Shown one piece after another: positions 1 to 7,909 of a stretch of 31,545 nucleotides of DNA. The translations under genes were made by a program, and so were the position numbers. Location: the NCBI GenBank assembly GCA_910577685.1, contig CAJTOH010000044.1, positions 1-31,545 of the forward strand. Direction: 5' to 3'. The first letter of the stretch is position 1. Each line of letters opens with the position of its first letter. The notes beneath the pieces were generated by a model. The model had not been told where the DNA came from. It searched no databases and saw nothing but the letters and a program-made list of their open reading frames with translations. This DNA comes from an uncultured Dorea sp. GTDB taxonomy: Bacteria > Bacillota > Clostridia > Lachnospirales > Lachnospiraceae.

Positions 1-120
1 CTTCTTCAAGAAAATCTTTTTTATTTTCCTCTTGACATTTCACCAAATTGCTTTCTCTAATCTCTATCAGTATAATTATGTACGTCCAACCGAATAACTT
101 CAAACTGCTTTTTGAAAATG
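1..120. other. Intergenic region with candidate divergent promoters
   Basis: No gene is visible here. On the minus strand TTGAAG (98-103) and CATAAT (75-80) are 17 bp apart and could drive a gene lying beyond the left edge; plsX often follows rpmF in Firmicutes, but that is only an expectation. On the plus strand TTGCTT (48-53) and TATAAT (71-76) are also 17 bp apart, but that transcript would run straight into the rpmF terminator. Both are pattern matches only. Confidence 0.3.
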
Positions 121-152
121 AAAAAAGGGCTTCCGGTCACCCGGAACCCCCT
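121..152 (-). terminator. Rho-independent terminator after rpmF
   Basis: On the minus strand a GC-rich hairpin (stem around TTCCGG / CCGGAA, extended by GGG / CCC) sits just after the rpmF stop and ends in a run of six T. The other side is also T-rich, so it may work in both directions. Confidence 0.85.
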
Positions 153-164
153 TCTCTCTCTTGA

Positions 165-344
165 TTAGTCCTGTGGAATGATTTCTTTTTTGTTGTATGA
201 TCCACAAGCCTTGCAAACTCTATGAGGCATCATTAACTCGCCGCATTTGCTGCACTTAACAAGATTCGGTGCGCTCATCTTCCAGTTTGCTCTTCTTTTG
301 TCTCTTCTTCCTTTAGAAGACTTATTCTTTGGACAAATTGACAT
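165..344 (-). CDS. rpmF: 50S ribosomal protein L32
   Basis: A 59-residue structural protein of the large ribosomal subunit. The N-terminus MSICPKNKSSKGRRDKRRA is the basic arm typical of L32. Two CxxC pairs (C31/C34 and C44/C47, the knuckles KCSKCG and VCKACG) form a zinc ribbon, so this is the zinc-binding paralogue type. It starts 3 nt after the yceD stop. Its ribosome site AAGGAGGTG is made of the last three yceD codons (Lys-Glu-Val), so the two are clearly one transcript. A terminator follows directly. The yceD-rpmF pairing is conserved in bacteria. Confidence 0.97.
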   Translation of the reverse strand: MSICPKNKSSKGRRDKRRANWKMSAPNLVKCSKCGELMMPHRVCKACGSYNKKEIIPQD

Positions 345-347
345 AGG

Positions 348-875
348 TTACACCTCCTTAAAATTCTTAAACACATCGCGGATAACTGACATTCTCGGGT
401 CAAGACCCGTGTCTTCACAGTCACAGGCTCCTTCATTCAGATTCTGACCACATACGCTGCAAATTCCCTTACAGTCTTCGCTACACAGAATTTTCGTCGG
501 CCACCCTACTAATAACTCGTTGTAGATCAACTGTTCTACGTCAAAGTTATATCCGTCAATATAATTTGATTCGTCTAAATCTTCTGCCGTGGCAGCAGCC
601 TCAGGATCCGTGCTCACCTTCCTGCGAAATGAAAATGGAATCTCCACCTGAACATCCGCAAGGCAGCGGTCGCACGGAATCACGGCCGTTACTTCACCCT
701 TACCCGAAATCTCTAACTTCTTATCCCCCGCATACGCAATAACAAGAGACACCGGAGACTTCCGTGTAAGCTTAAAACTCCCCGTCTCACCTTGGAATAC
801 CTCCATCTCAACAGGAACCGACCGTTCAATTGTATTGTGCTGTTCCGACAGAACGCTGGATAGGTCTAATATCAT
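348..875 (-). CDS. yceD: YceD/DUF177 family protein, ribosome-biogenesis linked
   Basis: A 175-residue soluble protein of the YceD (DUF177) family, linked in the literature to 23S rRNA accumulation and nearly always encoded just before rpmF, as here. A Cys motif after the start of the strand-rich core (IPCDRC) and a C-terminal cluster (CSEDCKGICSVCG, then CDCED) suggest metal binding, typical of Firmicutes members. The start is placed at MILDLSSVL because AGGAG lies 7 nt before it. An in-frame ATG six codons upstream has no such site. A good sigma-A promoter lies just upstream at 903-930. The exact molecular function is not known. Confidence 0.92.
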   Translation of the reverse strand: MILDLSSVLSEQHNTIERSVPVEMEVFQGETGSFKLTRKSPVSLVIAYAGDKKLEISGKGEVTAVIPCDRCLADVQVEIPFSFRRKVSTDPEAAATAEDLDESNYIDGYNFDVEQLIYNELLVGWPTKILCSEDCKGICSVCGQNLNEGACDCEDTGLDPRMSVIRDVFKNFKEV

Positions 876-902
876 ATCTAAACTCCTATTCACACCTAGA
901 CT

Positions 903-930
903 ATTATATCACGTAAAATGAATTTGTCAA
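903..930 (-). promoter_or_regulatory. Sigma-A promoter for yceD-rpmF
   Basis: TTGACA (925-930) and TATAAT (903-908) on the minus strand, both perfect consensus, with a 16-bp spacer. It lies between ackA and yceD, so yceD-rpmF is a separate transcript from pta-ackA. Confidence 0.85.
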
Positions 931-940
931 CACCCATCTT

Positions 941-2131
941 CTAAACTAATGCAACTGTTTCCCGGGCGATTGCCAATTCCTCATTAGTCGGGATTACCAT
1001 AACCTTCACTTTAGAATCTGCCGTAGAAATAGCAATCTCTTCCCCGCGCTTATTATTCGCCTCTTCATCCACGCTGATTCCCAAGTATCCCAGATACTTC
1101 AGCACGGAAGAACGTACGGTTCCGGAATTCTCCCCGATACCGGCCGTAAATGCAATCACATCCACACCGTTCATCGCTGCAACATAGCTTCCAACGTACT
1201 TGGCAACACGGTATGCGAAGACCTCCAATGCGATTCTCGCCTCGTTATTGCCCGAATCAGCTCCCTCTTCCAGATCACGGAAGTCACTGGACAGGTTGTT
1301 GGAAAGCCCGAACACTCCTGACTTCTTATTCAGCATATTCATAAGCCCTGCAATATCCAGCCCTTCCTTTTTGGAAATGAACTCTAAGATCGCCGGGTCG
1401 ATATCGCCGGAGCGTGTTCCCATCACAAGTCCCTCCAAAGGTGTAAGTCCCATGGACGTATCTACGGACTTGCCGTTCTCCACCGCGCAGATACTTGCGC
1501 CGTTGCCCAGATGACAGACAATCGTCTTCACCTGATCATAAGGCTTTTCTACAAGCTCTGCCGCTCTCTTGGAAACGAAGCTGTGGCTTGTACCGTGAAA
1601 ACCGTATCTTCTCACTTTGTACTTATCATAATATTCGTATGGAAGACCATACATATACGCCTTCTCCGGCATGGTCTGATGGAAAGCGGTATCGAACACA
1701 GCCACCATCGGAGTACCCGGCATCAGCTTCTGGCATGCATTGATACCGATCAGGTTCGCAGGATTGTGAAGCGGAGCAAGGTCGTTGCAGTCTTCGATCG
1801 CCTGCTTTACTTCATCCGTAATCACTACGGAGCTTGCAAACTTCTCTCCGCCGTGTACCACCCGGTGGCCCACTGCCCCGATCTCACTTAAGCTCTTCAC
1901 AACGCCTGTCTCCCCATCCGTCAGGGCGTCAATTACAAACTGAATCGCCTCCGTATGTGTCGGCATAGCCTTGTCAGACTTCACTTTTTCTCCGCCTTCC
2001 GGCTGGTAAGTAAGACTTCCGTCGATCCCGATTCTCTCGCAGAGCCCCTTCGCAAGAACCTGCTCGGAATCAGAATTGATTAACTGAAATTTCAAAGATG
2101 AACTTCCGCAGTTGATAACTAATACATTCAT
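941..2131 (-). CDS. ackA: Acetate kinase
   Basis: A 396-residue cytoplasmic kinase that turns acetyl phosphate and ADP into acetate and ATP, the energy-yielding last step of acetate fermentation. Family signatures are clear: N-terminal VLVINCGSSSLKF (phosphate 1), RVVHGGEKF, the second signature around GFHGTSHSFVSKRA, HLGNGASICAV and FTAGIGENSG near the C-terminus. The length is normal. The start at MNVLVINCG is supported by homology and a weak AGAGAGGG site; 11 in-frame upstream codons are disregarded. It follows pta by 57 nt in the same direction, the standard acetyl-CoA to acetate operon. Confidence 0.97.
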   Translation of the reverse strand: MNVLVINCGSSSLKFQLINSDSEQVLAKGLCERIGIDGSLTYQPEGGEKVKSDKAMPTHTEAIQFVIDALTDGETGVVKSLSEIGAVGHRVVHGGEKFASSVVITDEVKQAIEDCNDLAPLHNPANLIGINACQKLMPGTPMVAVFDTAFHQTMPEKAYMYGLPYEYYDKYKVRRYGFHGTSHSFVSKRAAELVEKPYDQVKTIVCHLGNGASICAVENGKSVDTSMGLTPLEGLVMGTRSGDIDPAILEFISKKEGLDIAGLMNMLNKKSGVFGLSNNLSSDFRDLEEGADSGNNEARIALEVFAYRVAKYVGSYVAAMNGVDVIAFTAGIGENSGTVRSSVLKYLGYLGISVDEEANNKRGEEIAISTADSKVKVMVIPTNEELAIARETVALV

Positions 2132-2172
2132 TTGTTTTCCCTCTCTTGTTCTATTTTTATTCAATAAAGCAA

Positions 2173-2190
2173 AAGGCCTCTCAAAGCCTT
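2173..2190 (-). terminator. Weak intergenic hairpin between pta and ackA
   Basis: On the minus strand the pta stop codon overlaps a short stem (AAGGC / GCCTT) followed by a T-rich stretch. The 5-bp stem is too weak for efficient termination. It may reduce readthrough or act as a processing site that tunes ackA relative to pta. Confidence 0.35.
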
Positions 2191-3190
2191 AGCCTTCCGC
2201 CATACACTGAACGGCTGTGATCGCCACCACGCCCTCGATATCCTGAGCGCTGCATCCGCGTGACAAATCGTTCACCGGCGCTGCGATTCCCTGGGTAAGA
2301 GGTCCGTATGCTTCCGCCTTCGCAAGCCTCTGCACCAGCTTATATCCGATATTGCCGGCATCTAAGTCCGGGAATACCAGAACATTCGCTTTTCCGGCCA
2401 CAGGGCTTCCGGGCGCTTTAGATGCGCCGATCTCCGGTACGATCGCCGCGTCTAGCTGGAATTCACCGTCAAGCAACAGGCCGTCCGGCGCGTTCTCCTT
2501 GGCAATGCGCGTTGCCTCTAACACCTTGTCCACATCCGCATGCTTCGCACTTCCCTTGGTAGAATGTGAAAGCATAGCCACAACAGGCTCTTTTCCTGTC
2601 AGCGTACGGAAAGACTCGGCTGAAGAAAGCGCAATCGCCGCCAGCTTTTCCGGATCCGGGTTCTGCTCAAGACCGGAATCCGCAAAGATAAAGGTTCCGT
2701 CTGCTCCCATGTCGCAATCCGGCACTACCATTACGAAAAATGCAGAAACCAGCTTGGTTCCAGGCCGTGTCTTCAGGATCTGAAGACACGGCCTTAAAGT
2801 ATCCGCCGTAGAATGGCATGCGCCGCTTACCATACCGTCCGCATCCTTCATCTTCACCATCATAACGCCGTAATAGAGATAGTTCGTAAGCAAAAGCTCT
2901 CTCGCCTGCTCTTCTGTCATCCCCTTCTTCTGTCTCAGTTCCACAAGCTTCGCAACGTAAGCGTCCGTCTTCTCACTCGTAGCCGGATCAACGATCGTCG
3001 CGCCGCTGATGTCGAAGGATCCTTTGTTCTTCGCAATCTCTTCCTCGCTTCCTACCAGAACCAGATTCGCAGTTCCTTCCTTCAGTACGGCCTCGGCTGC
3101 CTCGTACGTCCTGATATCCTCAGTCTCCGGCAGCACGATCGTCTTCTTGTTCGTCTTAGCCTTTGCCTTGATCTCATCTATAAATCCCAT
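2189..3190 (-). CDS. pta: Phosphate acetyltransferase
   Basis: A 333-residue cytoplasmic enzyme that exchanges CoA for phosphate on acetyl-CoA, giving acetyl phosphate for AckA. It is the short single-domain form common in Firmicutes. Visible family segments include KTIVLPETEDIRT, MVSGACHSTADTLRP, FADSGLEQNPDPE, AMLSHSTKGSAKH, DGEFQLDAAIVPE and VFPDLDAGNIGYKL. The start at MGFIDEIK is chosen because AGGAG lies 9 nt upstream and homologues begin there; an ATG two codons earlier is too close to that site. The in-frame upstream stretch overlaps the promoter and is not coding. It is the first gene of the pta-ackA operon. Confidence 0.97.
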   Translation of the reverse strand: MGFIDEIKAKAKTNKKTIVLPETEDIRTYEAAEAVLKEGTANLVLVGSEEEIAKNKGSFDISGATIVDPATSEKTDAYVAKLVELRQKKGMTEEQARELLLTNYLYYGVMMVKMKDADGMVSGACHSTADTLRPCLQILKTRPGTKLVSAFFVMVVPDCDMGADGTFIFADSGLEQNPDPEKLAAIALSSAESFRTLTGKEPVVAMLSHSTKGSAKHADVDKVLEATRIAKENAPDGLLLDGEFQLDAAIVPEIGASKAPGSPVAGKANVLVFPDLDAGNIGYKLVQRLAKAEAYGPLTQGIAAPVNDLSRGCSAQDIEGVVAITAVQCMAEG

Positions 3191-3227
3191 GATCATAGAC
3201 TCCTTTCCATATATTCTCAATATTTTT

Positions 3228-3256
3228 ATTATAATACAAAGAAACCATGGGGACAA
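3228..3256 (-). promoter_or_regulatory. Sigma-A promoter for pta-ackA
   Basis: TTGTCC (3251-3256) and a perfect TATAAT (3228-3233) with a 17-bp spacer, about 40 nt upstream of the pta start. It separates pta-ackA from the mgtE gene upstream. Confidence 0.75.
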
Positions 3257-3311
3257 GGTCTCTTCTCGAATCTTATGTCTATTTTTTCGTACACGGCTGC
3301 CGTTCACGGAC

Positions 3312-4688
3312 TCAAAGGGCGAATACGGCGCTCACGATTGCAAAATACACGCTGATTGTGCTGATATCCACTAACGTCGAAATCAGCGGCGTCGCCATGA
3401 TCGCCGGATCAAGGCCCACCTTCTCCGCAACCAGCGGCAGGGTGCATCCCACCACCTTCGCAATGATAATCGTACACGCCATCGTAACCCCGATAGTAAA
3501 GGCCATCATAGCGTCCCCCTGCCCCATCAGCAAAATACGGATTCCATTAACCACCGAAAGGACCGCGCTGATACAGACGGCAATCCGCACCTCCTTCCAG
3601 ATTACTTTAAAGAGATCGGCAAACTCAATCTCTTCCACGGCAAGCCCCCGGATCACAAGGGTCGAACTCTGGGAACCGCAGTTTCCCCCCGTCCCGGTCA
3701 GCATCGGAATAAACCCCGCAAGCTGCGGCATCACGGCAAGCGCACCCTCGTAACTATTCATGATCATCTGCGTCACAGTCGCGGAAAGCATCAGAAACAT
3801 CAGCCAGGGGATACGGCTCTTTACATGTTCCATCACTGTCGTACCGAAATAAGACTCCTCGCTGGGGTGGACGCCCGCCATGATGCTGATATCCTCCGTC
3901 GTCTCCTCCTGCAGGACCAGCATCGCGTCGTCAACCGTAACGATCCCCACCATGCACATCTCATTATCTACGATGGGCAGGGCAATCAGACCGTACTTGG
4001 TGATTGTCCATGCCACATCCTCCTGATCGTCCGTGGTCCGGGCATACAGCATATTCGTCTCCATAATCTCCTCAATCAGCTTGGACTCGCTGGTGGTCAG
4101 AAGCTCCTTCACATCTACCTGTCCGATAAGCTTCTTCTTCTCCGTCACATAACAGGTATAGATCGTCTCGCGGTTAAGCCCCACCTGCCGAATCTTAAGA
4201 ATGGCCTCGGCAACCGTCATCTCCTTACGAAGCGCAATGTAATCCACATTCATTACACTCCCGGCGCTGTCCTCGGGATACTGCAGCAACAGGTTGATCT
4301 GCCTTCTCTTCTCCTCATCCGTGGCCATCAGAAGGCGGTCCACCACATTCGCCGGCATCTCCTCTAACACGTCCACCGTATCGTCCAGATACATCTCCTC
4401 CATGACTTCCTCAAGCTCGGAATCCGTCAGGGAATTGATCAGAAGCGTACGCAGATCGCTGTTCATATAGGTAAAGGTCTCCGCGGCCTCTTCCTTTGCC
4501 AGAAGACGGAATACCATTACCATCTGCTTTTGCCCAAACTCCTCCAATATATCCGCCAGATCGACCGGATACATACTGTTCTCTAATTCCTCTTTCAGTT
4601 CCTTATACTGACGGTCCTCTAACCTCTGAAGAATCCGCTCTTTTGTCAGCTCTTCCTTCTGCTCTTTTACCCATTCTTCACTCATCAT
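3312..4688 (-). CDS. mgtE: Magnesium transporter MgtE
   Basis: A 458-residue Mg2+ channel of the inner membrane. The order is the family one: a cytoplasmic superhelical N domain (about 1-130), a CBS pair (about 130-250, with NRETIYTCYV and GLIALPIVDNEMCMVGIVTVDDAM), a connecting helix, and about five membrane helices from residue 285 to the end. The pore signature region MLTGTGGNCGSQSS is intact. In studied members Mg2+ binding to the N and CBS domains closes the pore. ATG at 4688 has GGGAGG 5 nt upstream; the next codon is also ATG. The leader contains palindromic repeats (4700-4805). No M-box riboswitch was recognised, and no convincing promoter was found. Confidence 0.95.
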   Translation of the reverse strand: MMSEEWVKEQKEELTKERILQRLEDRQYKELKEELENSMYPVDLADILEEFGQKQMVMVFRLLAKEEAAETFTYMNSDLRTLLINSLTDSELEEVMEEMYLDDTVDVLEEMPANVVDRLLMATDEEKRRQINLLLQYPEDSAGSVMNVDYIALRKEMTVAEAILKIRQVGLNRETIYTCYVTEKKKLIGQVDVKELLTTSESKLIEEIMETNMLYARTTDDQEDVAWTITKYGLIALPIVDNEMCMVGIVTVDDAMLVLQEETTEDISIMAGVHPSEESYFGTTVMEHVKSRIPWLMFLMLSATVTQMIMNSYEGALAVMPQLAGFIPMLTGTGGNCGSQSSTLVIRGLAVEEIEFADLFKVIWKEVRIAVCISAVLSVVNGIRILLMGQGDAMMAFTIGVTMACTIIIAKVVGCTLPLVAEKVGLDPAIMATPLISTLVDISTISVYFAIVSAVFAL

Positions 4689-4699
4689 GTATCCCTCCC

Positions 4700-4805
4700 G
4701 TTACTGTTCACACCCAGACCTCAAAGCCGCGCATCAAAGCCATAGTTACTGAGAGCACCGCAGGTATGAACGATAACCGTTACTGTTCACCCCGTGAACA
4801 GTAAC
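4700..4805. repeat. Cluster of palindromic repeat half-sites upstream of mgtE
   Basis: GTTACTGTTCAC occurs at 4700-4711 and again at 4779-4790. The second copy pairs perfectly with GTGAACAGTAAC at 4794-4805, giving a 12-bp-arm palindrome with a CCC centre. A degenerate half-site GTTACTGAGAGCACC lies at 4745-4759, and an inverted degenerate one around 4763-4777. A sister palindrome occurs at 17115-17141 before pyk. This looks like a REP-like intergenic element cluster lying in the mgtE leader and upstream of tmcAL. Confidence 0.75.
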
Positions 4806-4839
4806 TCCCTTCATGACATACCAATATCTAATTTCAAAT

Positions 4840-4868
4840 TTGCATATACAACTTTAATATAGTATAAT
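4840..4868 (+). promoter_or_regulatory. Sigma-A promoter for tmcAL
   Basis: TTGCAT (4840-4845), 17-bp spacer, TATAAT (4863-4868), about 30 nt upstream of the tmcAL start codon. Confidence 0.75.
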
Positions 4869-4899
4869 CAATCTCAGAAAGATATACAAGGAGATTCTT

Positions 4900-6183
4900 A
4901 TGAAAATAGTCGGACTGATCACAGAATACAACCCGTTTCATAACGGGCATTTATACCATATCGAAAAAGCGAAAGAAATTACCGGGGCAGATTTCGTCAT
5001 CGTCGTCATGAGCGGCGACTACGTCCAGCGCGGCGCTCCCGCCATCATGCCCAAACACCTGCGGGCGGAAATCGCGCTGGAAGCAGGGGTGGACCTCCTG
5101 TTTGAACTGCCCGTGTGCTACGCCGTAGGCAGCGCGGAGTATTTCGCCAAAGGGGCCGTCAGCCTGTTTGAACGGCTCGGATGCATAGATTCCATCTGCT
5201 TTGGCAGCGAATGTGGAGATTACGGGCTGCTGGCGAGGATTGCGCACATTCTGGCAGACGAGCCGGAGGGATATCGTCTGGCTCTTAAAAACGCCCTGAA
5301 AAAAGGCATGTCCTTCCCTCTGGCACGCCAGACGGCGCTGAAAGAATATTTACAGGACGACATGCTGGACCTTGTACTCGAACAGCCCAATAACATTCTG
5401 GGAATTGAATATATCAAAACCCTGTACCAACGGAACAGCCCGATGAAATCCTACACGATCAAACGCATGGCATCCGGCTACCACGACGCGGAACTTACCG
5501 GCTCCTACAGCTCCGCCTCCGCGATCCGAAGGCTTTTGAGCTACACCAGCCAATCTATCCTTATAGAAAAAGACGGTATGTTCGACGAACCCTCCATGTC
5601 CGAGGTTCTCTCCCGGCTGGAAGGCCAGGTTCCTCCTTCCTGCATCCGGATGCTGGAAGAGACGCACCACAGCCGCTACCCCGTTTATACCAACGATTTT
5701 TCACTGCTGCTGAAATACCGTCTCCTGACAGAGACAAAGGAAACCCTGACGGAATACCTGGATATCTCGGAAGACTTGGCAAACCGTATCATCAACAACG
5801 CCAATAACTTCATCTCTTTCGAGCAGTTCAGCGACCAACTGAAAACCCGGGATATGACCCTGAGCCGCATCTGCCGCTGCCTGTTCCACCTTCTTCTGAA
5901 CATCCGGACCGAGGACATGCTGGCCTACCGGGAAAACGGCTACTGTCAGTATGCCCGCATCCTTGGTTTCCGAAAAGACGCAAGAAGGCTGCTCTCTCTT
6001 CTTAAAAGGAGCTCGCAGGTCCCTCTGGTCACGAAGCTTACCCGGACGGAAAAGCTGAGCAGTACAGGCCTTTCCATGTTGAAAACAGATATCTTTGCCT
6101 CAAATCTATACGAAAGTATTATTACAAATAAATATAAAATGCCCTTTATTAACGAATACCACCATCAGATTCTAAGAATCTGA
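4900..6183 (+). CDS. tmcAL: tRNA(Met) cytidine acetate ligase
   Basis: A 427-residue cytoplasmic tRNA-modifying enzyme (formerly YlbM). It activates acetate with ATP and acetylates the wobble cytidine of elongator tRNA-Met, which keeps AUA from being misread. The N-terminal nucleotidyltransferase fold is clear: GLITEYNPFHNGH with HNGH at 14-17, then VVMSGDYVQRGAPAIMPKHLRA and FELPVCYAVGSAEYFA. The SSASAIR segment near residue 200 matches the second nucleotidyltransferase motif. AAGGAG lies 7-8 nt before the ATG. It is a single-gene transcript with its own promoter. Its last codons and stop lie inside the terminator hairpin shared with convergent degV. Acetate from the neighbouring pta-ackA products is its substrate, though this proximity may be chance. 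Confidence 0.95.
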   Translation: MKIVGLITEYNPFHNGHLYHIEKAKEITGADFVIVVMSGDYVQRGAPAIMPKHLRAEIALEAGVDLLFELPVCYAVGSAEYFAKGAVSLFERLGCIDSICFGSECGDYGLLARIAHILADEPEGYRLALKNALKKGMSFPLARQTALKEYLQDDMLDLVLEQPNNILGIEYIKTLYQRNSPMKSYTIKRMASGYHDAELTGSYSSASAIRRLLSYTSQSILIEKDGMFDEPSMSEVLSRLEGQVPPSCIRMLEETHHSRYPVYTNDFSLLLKYRLLTETKETLTEYLDISEDLANRIINNANNFISFEQFSDQLKTRDMTLSRICRCLFHLLLNIRTEDMLAYRENGYCQYARILGFRKDARRLLSLLKRSSQVPLVTKLTRTEKLSSTGLSMLKTDIFASNLYESIITNKYKMPFINEYHHQILRI

Positions 6184-6190
6184 TGGTGGT
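6158..6190. terminator. Bidirectional terminator between tmcAL and degV
   Basis: Sixteen-base arms (ACCACCATCAGATTCT and its complement) are separated by one base, so the hairpin is perfect apart from its loop. On the plus strand a T-run follows at 6197-6201 after a short gap. On the minus strand the tail is only AT-rich. The tmcAL stop codon (6181-6183) is inside the second arm. Confidence 0.8.
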
Positions 6191-6215
6191 ACTTCCATTT
6201 TTATATACTGCTGAA

Positions 6216-7073
6216 TTAATATTCCGCTTTCTTAATACACGCAATCGCCTTGGACCCCGCCCCTATATGGCATGAAACGCTCAGCGACAGCTTGTCCATA
6301 TGGATATCGTAACCCGGGAACCTCGCCTCAATCTCAGCCTTCCACTCCTTTGCTTCTTCGTCGGAGCAGGTATACGCCGCATGGACCAGCATCTCTCTTC
6401 CTTTGAATCTCCCCTCCAGATCCTTCGCCGCAGCATCCAGCATCGTCTTTTTTGCCGCCTTCCAGCCGCGTACTTTGGCGAATGAGTCCAGTTTCTCTCC
6501 CTGAATCTGAAGCACCGGCTTTAAGTTCAGCACCGTGCCGATTGCCGCGGCCGCCGGGGTGACGCGCCCGCCCTTTTTCAGATACTTCAGCGTATCCACG
6601 GTGATGTAGATACTGGCCTCCAGCTTCTCGCGCATCAGCACATCGTCAATCTCCTGCGCGCTCATTCCTTTATCCGCCATCCCGATGGCGTCTAATACGG
6701 ACTGACGCTGGGAAATGGATATCCTCTGGTTGTCAATGACATGCACCTTACCGTCATAATCCTTTGAAAGTCCTATAGCCGTCTCGCAGGAACTGCTCAG
6801 TCCGCTGGACATGGGAATATAGACGATCTCATCATACTCTTTCAGGATCTCGTCCCACAGGTCGATCACATCGCCCGGCGACGGCTGAGATGTAGAAATA
6901 TCCGCATCCTCGCCAAGCCTTTGGTAAAACTCCTCCTGCGACAGCGTAATATCCTCAAGATACAACTCCCCGTTGATAAAAAACGGCATGGGCAATACCC
7001 GAATTCCTAAGTTCTTTGCTTCCTTCTGTGTAATTCCACTGTTACTGTCTGTTGCAATCGCTACTCTTCCCAT
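6216..7073 (-). CDS. DegV family fatty-acid-binding protein
   Basis: A 285-residue soluble protein of the DegV family. Characterised members bind a fatty acid and act as FakB carriers for fatty-acid kinase FakA, feeding host or recycled fatty acids into phospholipids. The start VAIATDSNSGIT matches the family DSxxG signature. SQPSPGDVIDLW (the TSQPs segment), PMSSGLSSSCETA (the SSGLSGT-like loop) and CHIGAGSKAI near the C-terminus are further family segments. No fakA-like DAK gene is in the window. ATG at 7073 has GAGG 7 nt upstream. It is the last gene of the polA-coaE-walJ-degV run, 18 nt after walJ. Confidence 0.93.
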   Translation of the reverse strand: MGRVAIATDSNSGITQKEAKNLGIRVLPMPFFINGELYLEDITLSQEEFYQRLGEDADISTSQPSPGDVIDLWDEILKEYDEIVYIPMSSGLSSSCETAIGLSKDYDGKVHVIDNQRISISQRQSVLDAIGMADKGMSAQEIDDVLMREKLEASIYITVDTLKYLKKGGRVTPAAAAIGTVLNLKPVLQIQGEKLDSFAKVRGWKAAKKTMLDAAAKDLEGRFKGREMLVHAAYTCSDEEAKEWKAEIEARFPGYDIHMDKLSLSVSCHIGAGSKAIACIKKAEY

Positions 7074-7091
7074 CCTAATACCTCACATGTC

Positions 7092-7892
7092 CTATAATGT
7101 AATGATCTCCGACACAGCATCCCTTTTTGCCACCATCATGGGGATATCCTCCCCCCGGTAAGGATTATCGCCAAAACTGACCTCCAGCTTTACAGTCTCA
7201 TATGCCAGTTCCTCATAATTATTCTCTTTGCTCAAATGCCCCAGAACCACATACTGAAGGCCGTCGTGCAGTATGTCGCACAGAAGCCTTCCCGACAATT
7301 CATTGGACAGATGCCCCCGGTCTCCCATGACGCGCCGCTTAAGCGGATACGGATACGGGCCTACCTCCAACATATGAATATCATGGTTCGCTTCCAATAC
7401 CACTGCATTCAGGTTCTTAAGATGCTCCACCGTATACCCGTCATACTTGCCGAGATCCGTTGCAACCGCCACGGATTTCTCATGATTCTCGATCCGGTAC
7501 CCCGACGGCTCCCTTGCGTCATGGGAAATTGCAAAGGGACAGACCTGCATACCGCCCATGGCAAATATCTCGTCCGCCTTGATTTCACGGAACAGTCCGT
7601 CCGGTAGTTTCCCCAGCGACTTGCAGCCGAGGATGCCTTCTAAAGTCCCCTTCGTCCCGTAGATGGGGGTCCGGTATTTTCTGCTGAACACCCCCAGCCC
7701 CTGAATATGGTCGATATGCTCATGGGTGATCAGAATACCGCTTATCTCCTCTCCCTTGACGCCCAGCGTATGTAACCCCTGCTCAATCCGCTTCCTGCTT
7801 ATTCCCGCATCTACAAGGAGATGCGTCTTGTCATCCCCCACATAGATGCAGTTGCCGCTGCTGCCGCTGGCAATACTGCATAATCTCATCAT
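7092..7892 (-). CDS. walJ: MBL-fold metallohydrolase, WalJ/YycJ type
   Basis: A 266-residue cytoplasmic metallo-beta-lactamase-fold protein resembling YycJ/WalJ/VicX, a putative 5'-3' exonuclease implicated in cell-wall stress response and DNA repair. The opening SIASGSSGNCIYV is the subfamily hallmark. THEHIDH (residues 56-62) carries the metal ligands, followed by FAISHDAREPSGYRI and VLEANHD. Two adjacent ATGs (7892, 7889) are possible starts; the second is better spaced from the AAAGGA site. In many Firmicutes this gene follows walRK, but here it sits between coaE and degV, so the name rests on sequence likeness only. The coaE gap is 17 nt. Confidence 0.9.
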   Translation of the reverse strand: MMRLCSIASGSSGNCIYVGDDKTHLLVDAGISRKRIEQGLHTLGVKGEEISGILITHEHIDHIQGLGVFSRKYRTPIYGTKGTLEGILGCKSLGKLPDGLFREIKADEIFAMGGMQVCPFAISHDAREPSGYRIENHEKSVAVATDLGKYDGYTVEHLKNLNAVVLEANHDIHMLEVGPYPYPLKRRVMGDRGHLSNELSGRLLCDILHDGLQYVVLGHLSKENNYEELAYETVKLEVSFGDNPYRGEDIPMMVAKRDAVSEIITL

Positions 7893-7909
7893 TTCCTTTT
7901 TTGCCCTTC

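Noticed and set aside
4689..4899. M-box (magnesium) riboswitch before mgtE
   Set aside because: Expected from the gene, but the leader shows only the palindromic repeats and no recognisable M-box core or terminator switch.
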